Source of the DNA: an uncultured Streptomyces sp.
GTDB taxonomy: Bacteria; Actinomycetota; Actinomycetes; Streptomycetales; Streptomycetaceae
Assembly: GCF_947488945.1 (NCBI RefSeq)
Contig: NZ_CANLBS010000025.1
Coordinates: 34,590-98,589, forward strand
Direction: 5' to 3'
Length of the DNA: 64,000 nucleotides
Part shown: positions 34,641-43,390 of the stretch, one piece after another
How positions within the stretch are numbered: position 1 is the stretch's first letter
Layout: each line of letters starts with the position of its first letter
Notes under the pieces: model-generated
Databases searched by the model: none
The model's input: the letters and a program-made list of their open reading frames with translations, nothing else
What the model was told of the DNA's origin: nothing
Made by a program: the position numbers and the translations under genes

Positions 34641-34818
34641 TGCGTATCCGACCAGGACGCCCCCGCCCTCGACCGTGGTGGTGGTTCCCGCGGGGGCGCC
34701 GGAACGAGATCGGCGCCGGAGCGTGCCTCCTCTTCGACGGCAGGAGCAGCGCGTCCGCCCCGTCGTCGCCCGCCGGGGCGGAGAGGGGCGATCGCCGGTG
34801 CGCCCGCGGGCGGCCCGG

Positions 34819-35346
34819 TCAGAGGCGGTCGCCCATCTCCGCGGCGAAGGCCGCCGGGTCGCCGTCGAAGCCGCGCAGCGCGGGGCGGAACGTCCACAGT
34901 CCGCCGGCGTCGCGGGTGAACTCCGCCACGACGGCCGCCGTCGCACCGGCCACCCGGCCGAAGTCGTCGGCGGCGAGCTTCGTGTACCCCTCGGCTATCT
35001 CGATCCCGGTGTGCGGCACCTCGCCGAAGGTCCTGCGGACCTCGCGCTGCTGGATGGCGACGCCGACGACGACCCGGACGTAGCGGTCGGCCAGGCGGTC
35101 CAGTTCGATCGTCATGACTTCGTCGAACCCGAAGCCCAGGCCGGTCCGGCTGTCCCGGTTCAGCGTGATGGTGCCGTCCGGCGAACGGCTGTCGTGGTGC
35201 ACCAGGTAGGCGGGCGGCCCGTAAGGCGTGGCGGTCTCGTACGTTCCGGCCATGAGGTCCAGGTCGTGGGCGGGTTCGCCGGTCGCGCTGGGATCCCATT
35301 TGAGCCGCACTTCGACCTTTTCGAGGTCCTTGTTGGGGGTGCTCAT
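34819..35346 (-). CDS. TerD-family protein
   Basis: This 175-residue single-domain TerD-like protein has the pattern VRLKWDPS, DLDLMAG, VVHHDSRSPDG-type loop, and FGFDEVMTIEL. TerD proteins bind calcium and are linked to tellurite resistance and stress. Here the second calcium loop (canonical GDDE) reads GFDE, so metal binding may be altered. ATG 35346 has GGAGGGAA ~8 nt upstream. No other ter genes are near; it stands alone, convergent with nrdJ. Confidence 0.85.
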   Translation of the reverse strand: MSTPNKDLEKVEVRLKWDPSATGEPAHDLDLMAGTYETATPYGPPAYLVHHDSRSPDGTITLNRDSRTGLGFGFDEVMTIELDRLADRYVRVVVGVAIQQREVRRTFGEVPHTGIEIAEGYTKLAADDFGRVAGATAAVVAEFTRDAGGLWTFRPALRGFDGDPAAFAAEMGDRL

Positions 35347-35604
35347 CGGACTTCCCTCCGTGTCACGGGCCGACGTTGCGGTCTTGGCACCCGATCATCC
35401 AGTCAACCCACCGCGAATCCAACCGGGTAGGACACGGACGACCGGTTCACGCCACCGCCTGGCCGGTTGTCGGGCCCTGCCGCCGGTACCGTTCCCCTCG
35501 TCAACCAGGCTCGTGTTGCAGCCTGCTGACGCTTCGTCGGGTCGGCCGGGTCCGGTCACCCCGAACCGGGACCGGTGCGCCGCGCGGGGCCGTACGATGG
35601 CGCG

Positions 35605-36210
35605 GTGCTGGTCAAGTGGATTCGCTGCACCGTCGTGGACCGTCAGGCCTTCGAGGAAGAACAGCGCAAACGGACGGGACTGCCCGCGGAACCCGGATTC
35701 CGGGGGCAGGGCGGCGGGTGGAGCAAGGTGCACCCGGAGGTGGCCCATGTCTTCGCCTTCTGGGACAACCGCGTCTTCTACGACTCCTTCATGGCCCGCA
35801 CCGGACACGCGAGAGCCGCGGCCCGCCGGGCGACCTGCCGGGACATGCAGGTCAAACTGTTCGAGTACCGGTTCGACGTGAAGACGGGGTTCGAGCCGCA
35901 CTTCACCGACGCCGACACCGTGCGGGTGGCCCACAGCCAGGTGCGCGAGGACCGGGTCGACCACTTCGCGCTGATGCAGCAGAAGGTGTGGAACCCGGCG
36001 ATGGCCGGCTCGCCGGGGATGCTGCGGGGGGTCTTCGGGGAGGCGCCCGGGAGCGAGTTCCTGGTGCTGTCGATGTGGGCCTCGGGCGCGGAACGCGGCA
36101 AGTACCGGCCGTCGAGCGTCGACCGGCTGACCGCCCGCGCGGAGACCGAGGCCGACGTCGAGGCGATCACCGGTGACGTCGTACGCCTCGACCCCTCCTG
36201 GACCGTGTGA
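35605..36210 (+). CDS. YdbC-like protein (DUF4937), function unknown
   Basis: This 201-residue protein is probably two dimeric alpha-beta-barrel-like halves: KWIRCTVVDRQAFEEEQ... and the second half beginning near DTVRVAHSQVREDRVDHF. It resembles the Streptomyces 'YdbC family' annotation that carries DUF4937. GTG 35605 is chosen because TACGAT (35593-35598) lies exactly 6 nt before it and there is no ribosome site, the pattern of a leaderless message. The stop codon lies inside an 18-bp tandem repeat. Confidence 0.7.
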   Translation: MLVKWIRCTVVDRQAFEEEQRKRTGLPAEPGFRGQGGGWSKVHPEVAHVFAFWDNRVFYDSFMARTGHARAAARRATCRDMQVKLFEYRFDVKTGFEPHFTDADTVRVAHSQVREDRVDHFALMQQKVWNPAMAGSPGMLRGVFGEAPGSEFLVLSMWASGAERGKYRPSSVDRLTARAETEADVEAITGDVVRLDPSWTV

Positions 36211-36289
36211 GCGCACCGGACCGTGGGAGCGCACCGGACCGTGTGGCCGGGCCGGACCGTGTGGCCGGGCCGGACCGTGTGGCGGGCGG
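36200..36289. repeat. five 18-bp tandem repeats across a stop codon
   Basis: Five consecutive 18-nt units run from 36200 to 36289. Units 3 and 4 are identical (GGACCGTGTGGCCGGGCC); units 1 and 2 differ by one base from each other, and unit 5 drifts at its end. The TGA of the YdbC-like gene (36208-36210) lies in unit 1, so copy number does not alter the protein unless that codon mutates. Confidence 0.9.
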
Positions 36290-36386
36290 CCGCCCCACGG
36301 GGTGAGGCGGTACGCGCCGGGGGTTCCTCCGCCGATCGGGGCCGTACGTCCGCTCGAATCGGGGCGCGGGCCCTTAGGGTCGACGC

Positions 36387-37046
36387 ATGGCCCGTCCGAA
36401 ACGCATCGTCCTCGTACGGCACGGAGAGTCCGAGGGGAACGCCGACGACACCGTGTACGAACGCGAGCCCGACCACGCCCTCAGACTCACCCATCTGGGT
36501 CTCCAGCAGGCCGCGGCGACCGGTGTCCGGCTGCGGGAGCAGTTCGCGGACGAGCGGGTGAGCGTCTACATCTCGCCGTACCGCCGCACGCACGAGACGT
36601 TCCGCGCGCTCGACCTCGACCTGACCATGGTCCGGGTCCGCGAGGAGCCGCGGCTGCGGGAGCAGGACTGGGGCAACTGGCAGGACCGTGACGACGTCAA
36701 GCTCCAGAAGGCGTACCGCGACGCCTACGGGCACTTCTTCTACCGGTTCGCGCAGGGGGAGTCCGGGGCCGACGTGTACGACCGGGTCGGAGCCTTCCTG
36801 GAGAGCCTGCACCGCAGCTTCGAGGACCCCGACCACCCCGAGAACGTGCTGCTCGTGACCCACGGCCTGACCATGCGCCTGTTCTGCATGCGCTGGTTCC
36901 ACTGGTCCGTGGCGGAGTTCGAGTCGCTCTCCAACCCGGGCAACGGCGAGACCCGGACGCTGCTGCTCGGCGACGACGGCCGCTACACGCTCGACCGGCC
37001 CTTCGCGCAGTGGCGGACCCCCGAGCCGTACGGCATCACCGGATAG
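36387..37046 (+). CDS. histidine phosphatase (phosphoglycerate-mutase-like) family protein
   Basis: This 219-residue phosphatase has the RHG motif RIVLVRHGESEGNADD at the N terminus (catalytic His ~11), a second conserved segment YISPYRRTHETFRAL, and LLVTHGLTMRL with the second catalytic His. The substrate is unknown; it could be a sugar phosphate or a small phosphomonoester. TAGGGT (36375-36380) lies 6 nt before the ATG, suggesting a leaderless transcript. It is followed 12 nt later by the ADP-ribosylglycohydrolase gene. Confidence 0.9.
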   Translation: MARPKRIVLVRHGESEGNADDTVYEREPDHALRLTHLGLQQAAATGVRLREQFADERVSVYISPYRRTHETFRALDLDLTMVRVREEPRLREQDWGNWQDRDDVKLQKAYRDAYGHFFYRFAQGESGADVYDRVGAFLESLHRSFEDPDHPENVLLVTHGLTMRLFCMRWFHWSVAEFESLSNPGNGETRTLLLGDDGRYTLDRPFAQWRTPEPYGITG

Positions 37047-37058
37047 AGTGGACGTGCG

Positions 37059-37967
37059 ATGACCGCTGATCCTTCCCACGAGCACCGCCTCGAACGAGCC
37101 CTTGCCAGTCTGCGCGGCCTGTCCGTCGGGGACGCGCTGGGCTCCCAGTTCTTCGTTCCCGTCAACTATCCGAACCTCAGGAAGCGGATCGTGCCGCCGG
37201 GCCCCTGGCAGTGGACCGACGACACCGAGATGGCCTGCTCGGTGGTCGCGGTGCTCGCCGCACACGGCAGGATCGACCAGGACGCCCTCGCCCGCTCCTT
37301 CGCCGACCACCACGACTTCGACCGCGGCTACGGCCCGGCCGTCAACCGTCTGCTGCGCCTCGTGCGCGAGGGCGGCGACTGGCGCGAACTCGCCTCCGGG
37401 CTCTTCCAGGGACAGGGTTCCTGGGGCAACGGCTCCGCCATGCGGATCGCGCCGCTCGGCGCCTGGTACGCGGGCGACCCCGAGCAGGCGACCCACCAGG
37501 CGGAGATCTCCTCGTACACCACCCACCAGCACCGCGAGGCCGTCGTCGGGGCCATGGCGGTCGCCGCCGCCGCAGCGCTCGCCGCGTCCCCGGACGGCCC
37601 GCCCGGCCCGGCCGAACTGCTCGACGGAGTCGTCGCGCTGGTGCCGAAGAGTGCCGTCGGGGCCGGGCTGCGACGGGCCCGCGACATGCTCGACTACCGG
37701 GACCCCACGACCGTCGCCGCGGTGCTCGGCAACGGCCGCCGCACCAGCGCCCACGACACGGTGCCCTTCGCGCTCTGGTCGGCGGCCCGGGGGCTCGGCG
37801 ACTTCGAGGAGGCGTTCTGGGTCACCGCCCAGGCCGGTGGGGACGTCGACACCACCTGCGCGATCGTCGGAGGCGTCCTCGGCGCGGCCACCACGGGCGC
37901 TCCGCCCGCGAACTGGCTGGAAGAGACGGAGAGCCTTCCGGACTGGGTGCCCGCCCCGGTCGGCTGA
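37059..37967 (+). CDS. ADP-ribosylglycohydrolase (DraG) family protein
   Basis: This 302-residue enzyme is predicted to remove ADP-ribose from proteins or small molecules. Metal ligands sit in WTDDTEMACS near residue 50 and GGDVDTTCAIVGGVLGA near the C terminus, as in DraG/ARH enzymes. SVGDALGSQFF opens the domain. It follows the phosphatase gene by 12 nt. TAGAGT (37044-37049), overlapping the upstream stop codon, could be an extra promoter. The partner ADP-ribosyltransferase is not in the window. Confidence 0.9.
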   Translation: MTADPSHEHRLERALASLRGLSVGDALGSQFFVPVNYPNLRKRIVPPGPWQWTDDTEMACSVVAVLAAHGRIDQDALARSFADHHDFDRGYGPAVNRLLRLVREGGDWRELASGLFQGQGSWGNGSAMRIAPLGAWYAGDPEQATHQAEISSYTTHQHREAVVGAMAVAAAAALAASPDGPPGPAELLDGVVALVPKSAVGAGLRRARDMLDYRDPTTVAAVLGNGRRTSAHDTVPFALWSAARGLGDFEEAFWVTAQAGGDVDTTCAIVGGVLGAATTGAPPANWLEETESLPDWVPAPVG

Positions 37968-38294
37968 ACGGGTTCGGCCGCCGGCGTGCCGGGGGAGCCG
38001 TAGCCGTCCGGCCCAGGGGACCGTCGTCCGTCGTCTTGTCGACTTCTCGCCGGGGTGCGTGACGGGGTTCGGGGCGGCGATGCGGGGTGGAGGTGCGAGG
38101 TGGCCGCGCGCGGTGCGCAGCGTGTCACGGTCCTGCCACAGGCATGCACCTGCCCTGGCGGGCACGTCAGTTCGGGCTACTGTTTCGGCCACGCCGCCCC
38201 CGATCGATCTTCCTTCGCGGGTGCGCGCCGAATGAGTCGTCCGGGCGGACGCGCAGCCATCGCGCGCGCGGGGCCCGGCGGGGGGAGGGGTCCC
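37968..38294. other. intergenic region before the DUF4153/DUF4173 gene
   Basis: These 327 nt hold no supported gene. A possible -10 TACTGT is at 38178-38183 without a good -35; GGGGAGGGG at 38282-38290 is the ribosome site of the next gene. Confidence 0.4.
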
Positions 38295-40262
38295 ATGTCC
38301 ACGTCGCAGCAGCTACCGGAACCGGACGACGTGCCGGAACCGGGGAGCGCAGGGGGGCCGGCGGGAGTCTCCGGAGCCGAGCCTGCCGGAGGTGTTTCTG
38401 CCGGAGTCTCGTCTGCCGGAGTCGAGTCTGCCGGAGTCGGGTCCTCCGGAGGGGAGCCGGCCAGGGCCTCCGGAGCCGAGTCCTCCGGAGCCGAGCGTGC
38501 CGGGGGAGTCTCGTCCGGAGCCGTGACGGCCCGGACGGCGGGTGGTGGCCGGGCCGAGAAGGCTGCGGCCGACGACGGTCAGGCCGGTGGTGCCCGTGCC
38601 ACGGCGGCGAGCGGCGGGGCACCCGCTTCCGGGGGGAGCGCGCCCGTCGGCACCACCGTTCCGCCGGCGCGGGCCACCGTACGGTCCGGCGGGGACCCGT
38701 GGCGGCCCGAACCCCGTGAGCCGGGGCCGGTCTCCCGGATCCGCCCGCCCGCCCCGCCCTCCCTCACTCCAGCGACGCTCTGGTCGGTGGTGGCCACGGC
38801 GTTCCTGTCCGCCCTGCTGCTCGGCGACGGTCTCGGCGTCAACCTCGTCCTCGTCGCACTGCCCGCCGCGCTCGCCGCTTTCTTCGAGGCGCGCCGGGCC
38901 GGACGCCTGCCCCGCCCCTGGACGCTGACCTGGGCGATCGGCGGGCTCGCGCTGCTCGCGGTACCGGCGCTGCGGGACGCGGGCTGGCCGGCCTTCCTCG
39001 CGGTGGTGTCAGCGACGGCGCTGGGCTCCCTCGCCCTGCACGGTGGACGGAGCTGGCTGGGCGTGCTCGCCGGGTCGGTGGGCGTCCTCGACTCCGTGAT
39101 CCCCGGCGTCGGATGGGGATGGCGCGGGATGCGCGACCGGGCCAGCGGCGCACGCGCACGGTGGGGCGCCGCCGTCCGCACCACGCTGGTGGCGGTGGTC
39201 CTCCTCGTGGTCTTCGGCACCCTCTTCGCGGGTGCCGACGCCGCGTTCGCGGACCTGCTGGGCGCGATCGTGCCCGATGTGTCGGTCGGCGACGGCCCCT
39301 GGCGCGTCCTGCTCTTCCTCGCCGGTCTCGCCGGCGCCCTGGCGGCCGCGTACACCGCCGCCGCACCGATCCCCTGGGACCGGGTCTCCGTGCCACCGGG
39401 CCGGGCCCGCGGCCGGGCGGAGTGGGCGCTTCCTCTCATCGTCCTCGACGTTCTTTTCGCCGCGTTCATCGCCCTCCAGCTCGTCGTTCTGCTGGGTGGC
39501 GCCGAGAAGGTGCTGGCGGAGACGGGCCTCACCCCGGCCGAGTACGCGCGCCAGGGCTTCTGGCAACTGCTCTGGGCCACCGTGCTCACCCTGGTGGTCA
39601 TCGCGCTGGCGCTGCGCTGGGCCCCGCGCGGAGGGCCGAAGGACCGGCTGCTGGTCCGGGGAGTCCTCGGCACCCTCTGCACGCTCACCCTCGTCGTCGT
39701 GCTGTCGGCCCTCCGCCGCATGGACCTCTACGTCGACGCGTTCGGCCTCACCCGGCTTCGGATCTCCGTGGCGGCCGTCGAACTCTGGCTCGGCGTCGTC
39801 CTGGTGCTGATCATCCTGGCGGGTCTCTTCGGTGCCCGGTACCTGCCGCGAGCGGTGGCGGCCGCCGCGGCGGTGGGCGTACTCGCGTTCGGGCTGATGT
39901 CCCCGGACGGCATGATCGCGCAACAGAACGTGCAGCGGTACGCCGACGACGACTCCGCCGACCGCTCCATCGACATCGACTATCTGCGCGACCTCTCCGC
40001 CGACGCGGCGCCCGCCCTGGACAAGCTGCCCGAACCCGAACGCTCCTGCGCGCTGCTGCGGATCCAGTCCGAGGTGACGCTCTCCGAAGAACCCTGGTAC
40101 GCCACGAGTTGGAGCGAAGCGCGGGCGCGCGACCTGCTGACCGCGCACCCCGCGACCACCGAGGGCGTCGACTGCGACGCGGTGGCCGGCCGGAGCGAAT
40201 ATGCGGAACGGGACGGGTACGAGCACGCCCCCGAGGAGGAGGGCTCCTACGATCCCTACTGA
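38295..40262 (+). CDS. DUF4153/DUF4173-type membrane protein with repeat-rich N terminus
   Basis: This 655-residue protein has ~155 cytoplasmic N-terminal residues rich in Ala/Gly/Ser/Glu/Val, built largely of 15-nt coding repeats (AGVSSAGVESAGVGSSGG). About ten membrane spans follow (from FLSALLLGDGLGVNLVLVAL onward). The conserved C-terminal soluble segment NVQRYADDDSADRSIDIDYL...LSADAAPALDKLPEP is typical of DUF4153/DUF4173 proteins. Function is unknown. ATG 38295 has GGGGAGGGG upstream. Its TGA stop (40260-40262) runs directly into a pentanucleotide repeat. Confidence 0.8.
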   Translation: MSTSQQLPEPDDVPEPGSAGGPAGVSGAEPAGGVSAGVSSAGVESAGVGSSGGEPARASGAESSGAERAGGVSSGAVTARTAGGGRAEKAAADDGQAGGARATAASGGAPASGGSAPVGTTVPPARATVRSGGDPWRPEPREPGPVSRIRPPAPPSLTPATLWSVVATAFLSALLLGDGLGVNLVLVALPAALAAFFEARRAGRLPRPWTLTWAIGGLALLAVPALRDAGWPAFLAVVSATALGSLALHGGRSWLGVLAGSVGVLDSVIPGVGWGWRGMRDRASGARARWGAAVRTTLVAVVLLVVFGTLFAGADAAFADLLGAIVPDVSVGDGPWRVLLFLAGLAGALAAAYTAAAPIPWDRVSVPPGRARGRAEWALPLIVLDVLFAAFIALQLVVLLGGAEKVLAETGLTPAEYARQGFWQLLWATVLTLVVIALALRWAPRGGPKDRLLVRGVLGTLCTLTLVVVLSALRRMDLYVDAFGLTRLRISVAAVELWLGVVLVLIILAGLFGARYLPRAVAAAAAVGVLAFGLMSPDGMIAQQNVQRYADDDSADRSIDIDYLRDLSADAAPALDKLPEPERSCALLRIQSEVTLSEEPWYATSWSEARARDLLTAHPATTEGVDCDAVAGRSEYAERDGYEHAPEEEGSYDPY

Positions 40263-40304
40263 CCTGACCTGACCTGACCTGACCTGACCTGACCTGACCT
40301 GACC
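40261..40304. repeat. GACCT pentanucleotide repeat, 8.8 copies
   Basis: Eight perfect copies of GACCT (40261-40300) plus GACC abut the stop codon of the upstream membrane-protein gene. This is a simple sequence repeat prone to copy-number change. Confidence 0.95.
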
Positions 40305-40935
40305 GTTGCGCTCGGGGGCGGTCGGGTCAGGGCGGCGGGCGGTCCACGGGGCTGACGGGGCGGGGTGGGGCCAGGTGCTGGGGGCTGCTACTACGTGCAG
40401 AGGGCTGCGAGGACGGGGCGGGGTGCGCGCGGTGGCGGCGTGCGGTGGCGGCGTGCGGTGACGGGCGCAGCCGCCCCGCCGGTCCTCGTCATTCCCTTTG
40501 CTCACTGTGTTCGCGTACGTGATGGCATGACGGCTTCCCCTCGTCGCCGGTCCTGCCCGCGTGCCGTTGCCCCCTCTGCTCCCCTCCCGAGTTTCTTCCC
40601 GGTCCGCCGTGGCCCGGCGTGGTCCGCCACGCACAAGGTCGCGGTCGAGACCCCGGTGGCGAGATGGTGACGCGGTGGAGTCGGACACGCCTGAAGGGTG
40701 CGCGGGTGTGAATCGACCGGCCGGGTCAAAACCGGGTCACGGTCGCCGTAGCGACGTCCCGGACGGGTTCCACGAACGCCCTGTGGGCCTCGCCGGTTCG
40801 CCCGGCACGGGTCGCGACAGATCCTGGGTGTCCGCGGACGCGGAGTTGCCGAGGACGTCGGCCGGAGGCATGCGCGGGATGTGACCTGCCCCGGGGTGTT
40901 CTTGCCGTGCCGGTCGGCGTACGCTGACTGGCGCC
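40263..40935. other. 673-nt intergenic region before rnhB
   Basis: Beyond the pentanucleotide repeat I find no reading frame with a convincing start or family. TACGCT (40920-40925) lies 10 nt before the rnhB ATG and may be its -10. A short hidden transcript cannot be excluded. Confidence 0.4.
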
Positions 40936-41646
40936 ATGCCGTACGAACCACCCACGCACACCGTCGAGCGCTCACTGCGCGCCACCACCGGTGCCAGGAC
41001 CGTCGCCGGTGTCGACGAGGTCGGACGCGGAGCGTGGGCCGGCCCCGTCACCGTGTGCGCGGCGGTCACCGGTCTCCGCCGACCGCCCGACGGCCTCACC
41101 GACTCCAAGCTGATCACTCCGCGCCGCCGTGCCGAGTTGGACCCCGTGCTGAGGAAATGGGTCACCGCCTACGCCCTCGGGCACTCCTCTCCGCAGGAGA
41201 TCGACGAACTCGGTATGACCGCTGCTCTCAGGCTCGCCGCGGTGCGCGCCCTCGAGGGGCTGCCGGAGCGACCCGACGCGGTGATCCTCGACGGCAAACA
41301 CGACTACCTGGGCGCGCCCTGGAAGGTCCGCACCGTGATCAAGGGCGATCAGTCCTGCGTCGCGGTCGCGGCTGCTTCGGTGATCGCCAAGGTCCATCGG
41401 GACACGATGATGGCCGGCCTCGGGTCCGAGACCGGGGAGTACCAGGACTTCGCCTTCGGCGCGAACGCCGGATACCCCTCGCCCGTGCACCGGGCGGCCC
41501 TGGAGGAGCGCGGGCCTACACCGCACCACCGGCTCTCCTGGTCGTACCTCGATGCGCTGCCCCGGTGGCAGCACCTGAAGAAGGTCCGTTTCCCCGCCGA
41601 GGCGGCCGCACTGGAAAGCGGGGGCCAGCTCGGCTTCGACTTCTGA
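40936..41646 (+). CDS. rnhB: ribonuclease HII
   Basis: RNase HII (236 residues) cuts RNA in RNA-DNA hybrids and removes single ribonucleotides from DNA. The catalytic motif AGVDEVGRGAWAGP (Asp, Glu) is near residue 25; further acidic residues lie in VILDGKHDYL and SVIAKVHRDTMM. The length is normal. It stands between a repeat-rich gap and a Pro-rich hypothetical gene in the same direction. Confidence 0.95.
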   Translation: MPYEPPTHTVERSLRATTGARTVAGVDEVGRGAWAGPVTVCAAVTGLRRPPDGLTDSKLITPRRRAELDPVLRKWVTAYALGHSSPQEIDELGMTAALRLAAVRALEGLPERPDAVILDGKHDYLGAPWKVRTVIKGDQSCVAVAAASVIAKVHRDTMMAGLGSETGEYQDFAFGANAGYPSPVHRAALEERGPTPHHRLSWSYLDALPRWQHLKKVRFPAEAAALESGGQLGFDF

Positions 41647-41705
41647 ACCGCACACGCACCCGCCCGCCGACACCCCGCGTATCGGCATTCGACTGACATC
41701 CATCC

Positions 41706-42338
41706 ATGCCTCTCACCCCCGAGGAGCCTCAGATTCCCGAGAGCGCCCAGGGTCCCCGCGTCACACCGGCCGCCGGCCGCACCGCGTCGACCCCCCGTCC
41801 CGTACCCGGTCCGCGTTCCGCGGCCACCCCGCGCCCGGGCCACCCGGGCCCCGCGCGCCCCGCGCCCCCGGCGCAGCGCCCGCCCGTCCCCACCCCCGCC
41901 GCGGTCCGTCCGGGCCCGGCCCGCCCGGCGCCGGCGGCGGAACCCTCCGCCGCGCAGGTCCAGTTGATCCCGGCTCCGGCCGACGGCGCCCTCGACGCCG
42001 CCGAAGAAGCCGTCGACCTGCTCCTCGACAACGGCCGGGCACCGGGGGACATCCTCGTGCTCACCACGGGCGAACAGCACCCGTGGGCCGCGCACGAGCT
42101 GTCGTTCGGCGAAGCCTCCTACTGGGCCCAGCACGACGCCGGTGACGACGTCTTCTTCGCCGGTCTCCCGTCCGTCGGCCGGGCCGCACCCCGTCCGGTG
42201 GTCGTCGTGGCCGTGAACGGTGCGGCGGACGCCGAGACCGGTCGGCTGCTCGCCGAGGCACGCAAGCGTGCCGGAGTGCTCTTCGTCGCCTGTGGTGACG
42301 CGCAGACCATCAACGCCGCTCTGGGCGCCGGGGTCTGA
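41706..42338 (+). CDS. Pro-rich protein with a helicase-C-terminal-like segment, function unknown
   Basis: This 210-residue protein is disordered and Pro/Ala/Arg-rich to residue ~80. The rest (AAEEAVDLLLDNGRAPGDILVLTTGEQHPWAAHEL ... RPVVVVAVNGAADAE ... AEARKRAGVLFVACGD, quoted in pieces) resembles the C-terminal motifs of UvrD-like superfamily 1 helicases. In those, 'ILVLT' precedes 'VVVLAV' and an 'RA...L.VV.G' ending. The ATP-binding half is absent. It may be a degenerate helicase piece kept for another use. Follows rnhB by 59 nt. Function unknown. Confidence 0.65.
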   Translation: MPLTPEEPQIPESAQGPRVTPAAGRTASTPRPVPGPRSAATPRPGHPGPARPAPPAQRPPVPTPAAVRPGPARPAPAAEPSAAQVQLIPAPADGALDAAEEAVDLLLDNGRAPGDILVLTTGEQHPWAAHELSFGEASYWAQHDAGDDVFFAGLPSVGRAAPRPVVVVAVNGAADAETGRLLAEARKRAGVLFVACGDAQTINAALGAGV

Positions 42339-42410
42339 GCTCAGGCCGGGCGCCCGGGTTCGACAGCCCTTCGTGGCCGCGGACCCGGGCACCGGCCCCG
42401 CCGCGCGACC

Positions 42411-42522
42411 CCCGGAACATGCCGGAGCAGCCCCCCAAACATGCCGGAGCAGCCCTGCGGAACACTGGGGAGCTGCCCCTCGAACGCGCCGGAGCAGGCC
42501 CCCGGAACAGACTGGAGCGGCC
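42411..42522. repeat. five degenerate 22-23-bp tandem repeats
   Basis: Units start at 42411, 42433, 42455, 42478 and 42501 and share the core GGAACATGCCGGAGCAGCC with substitutions. They fill the gap between two convergent hypothetical genes. Each unit is imperfect, suggesting an old array. Confidence 0.8.
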
Positions 42523-42545
42523 TCGCGCCGCGGCCGTTCGCCCGC

Positions 42546-43175
42546 TCAGCGCGCGGCGGTCCGCAGCAGCGCGTCGGCCGCGCCCCCGCCCGTGCGCAGG
42601 GGCGTCGGGTCGCGGAAGGCGGAGGTCTCGGAGAGCGCGGCCGGCTTGGACGTCGCGTTCGGCTGCCGTCCGCCGCGCCCTTCGCCCAGCACCTGCCAGC
42701 CGTTGCGGGTGAGCGTGATGTACGCGCCGCAGCGAAGACCGTGCAGCGTGCAGGCGTCCCGCAGCCCCCACATCCACGCGCCGTCCTCCTCCGTCCATCT
42801 CTCGTCGCCCTCCCGGCAGTACATGAGCACCGCGGTGCGGACGGGGGTACGGCGGCGGAGATCGTGCGGGAGCACCCGGCGCAGGTGGGACAGCAGGCTG
42901 TTGCGGAACTCCCAGCCGTCGGCGACCGTACCGCCGCGCCGGACGAACGAGGCGCTCGCGGTGAGCCGTTCGTCGTGGTCCAGCACGGCGACCACGGCGG
43001 TGGACGGAGAAGGGCTGTGCCGGGAGTGCAGGCCGCTGACCACCTCTCGGGGGTTGCGCAGCAGGGGTATGCCGGCCGAAGCCCACTCCGCCGGTTCCAG
43101 TGTTCGGGCAAGGCGGCTGACCGAGTCGGCCGACACCGACGAAGTGGCTGCGGACGAAGCGAATCCGAAGGTCAC
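42546..43175 (-). CDS. conserved hypothetical protein
   Basis: This 209-residue soluble protein starts at GTG 43175 (GGGAGG 4-5 nt upstream). The layout LLRNPREVVSGLHSRHS, VVAVLDHDERLTASASFVRRGG, VRTAVLMYCREGDERW and YITLTRNGWQVLG alternates strands and helices and faintly recalls the RadC/JAB fold, but the HxHPSG metal motif is missing. I recognise no family firmly. It is upstream of and co-directional with the tail of recQ's strand. The last ~50 residues are low complexity. Confidence 0.65.
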   Translation of the reverse strand: MTFGFASSAATSSVSADSVSRLARTLEPAEWASAGIPLLRNPREVVSGLHSRHSPSPSTAVVAVLDHDERLTASASFVRRGGTVADGWEFRNSLLSHLRRVLPHDLRRRTPVRTAVLMYCREGDERWTEEDGAWMWGLRDACTLHGLRCGAYITLTRNGWQVLGEGRGGRQPNATSKPAALSETSAFRDPTPLRTGGGAADALLRTAAR

Positions 43176-43390
43176 GGTCCTCCCTTCGCTACGCGCCCAC
43201 GGTGCGGGCAGGACGGGTGAGGGCGCGCCGCGACACAGCCCTTCGGGGGCCGGCGAAAGACCGTGCGGGGAGCGTCTCCAATTCTTCCTGGCGTATCGGC
43301 GGGCGGCAACGAGCAATTGGCCCGGCTGACGGGAATCGGCGGGAATGACCCTGATATCCCTGCCCAGCGGATACCCCTGCGACGCCTCCG

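Noticed and set aside
40365..40884. Small frames in the rnhB upstream gap (40365-40670 plus, 40561-40884 plus)
   Set aside because: No ribosome site, composition dominated by Arg/Pro/Ser, no family signal.
36200..42522. Tandem repeats considered as a CRISPR array
   Set aside because: Repeats are directly adjacent, without unique spacers, and there are no cas genes.
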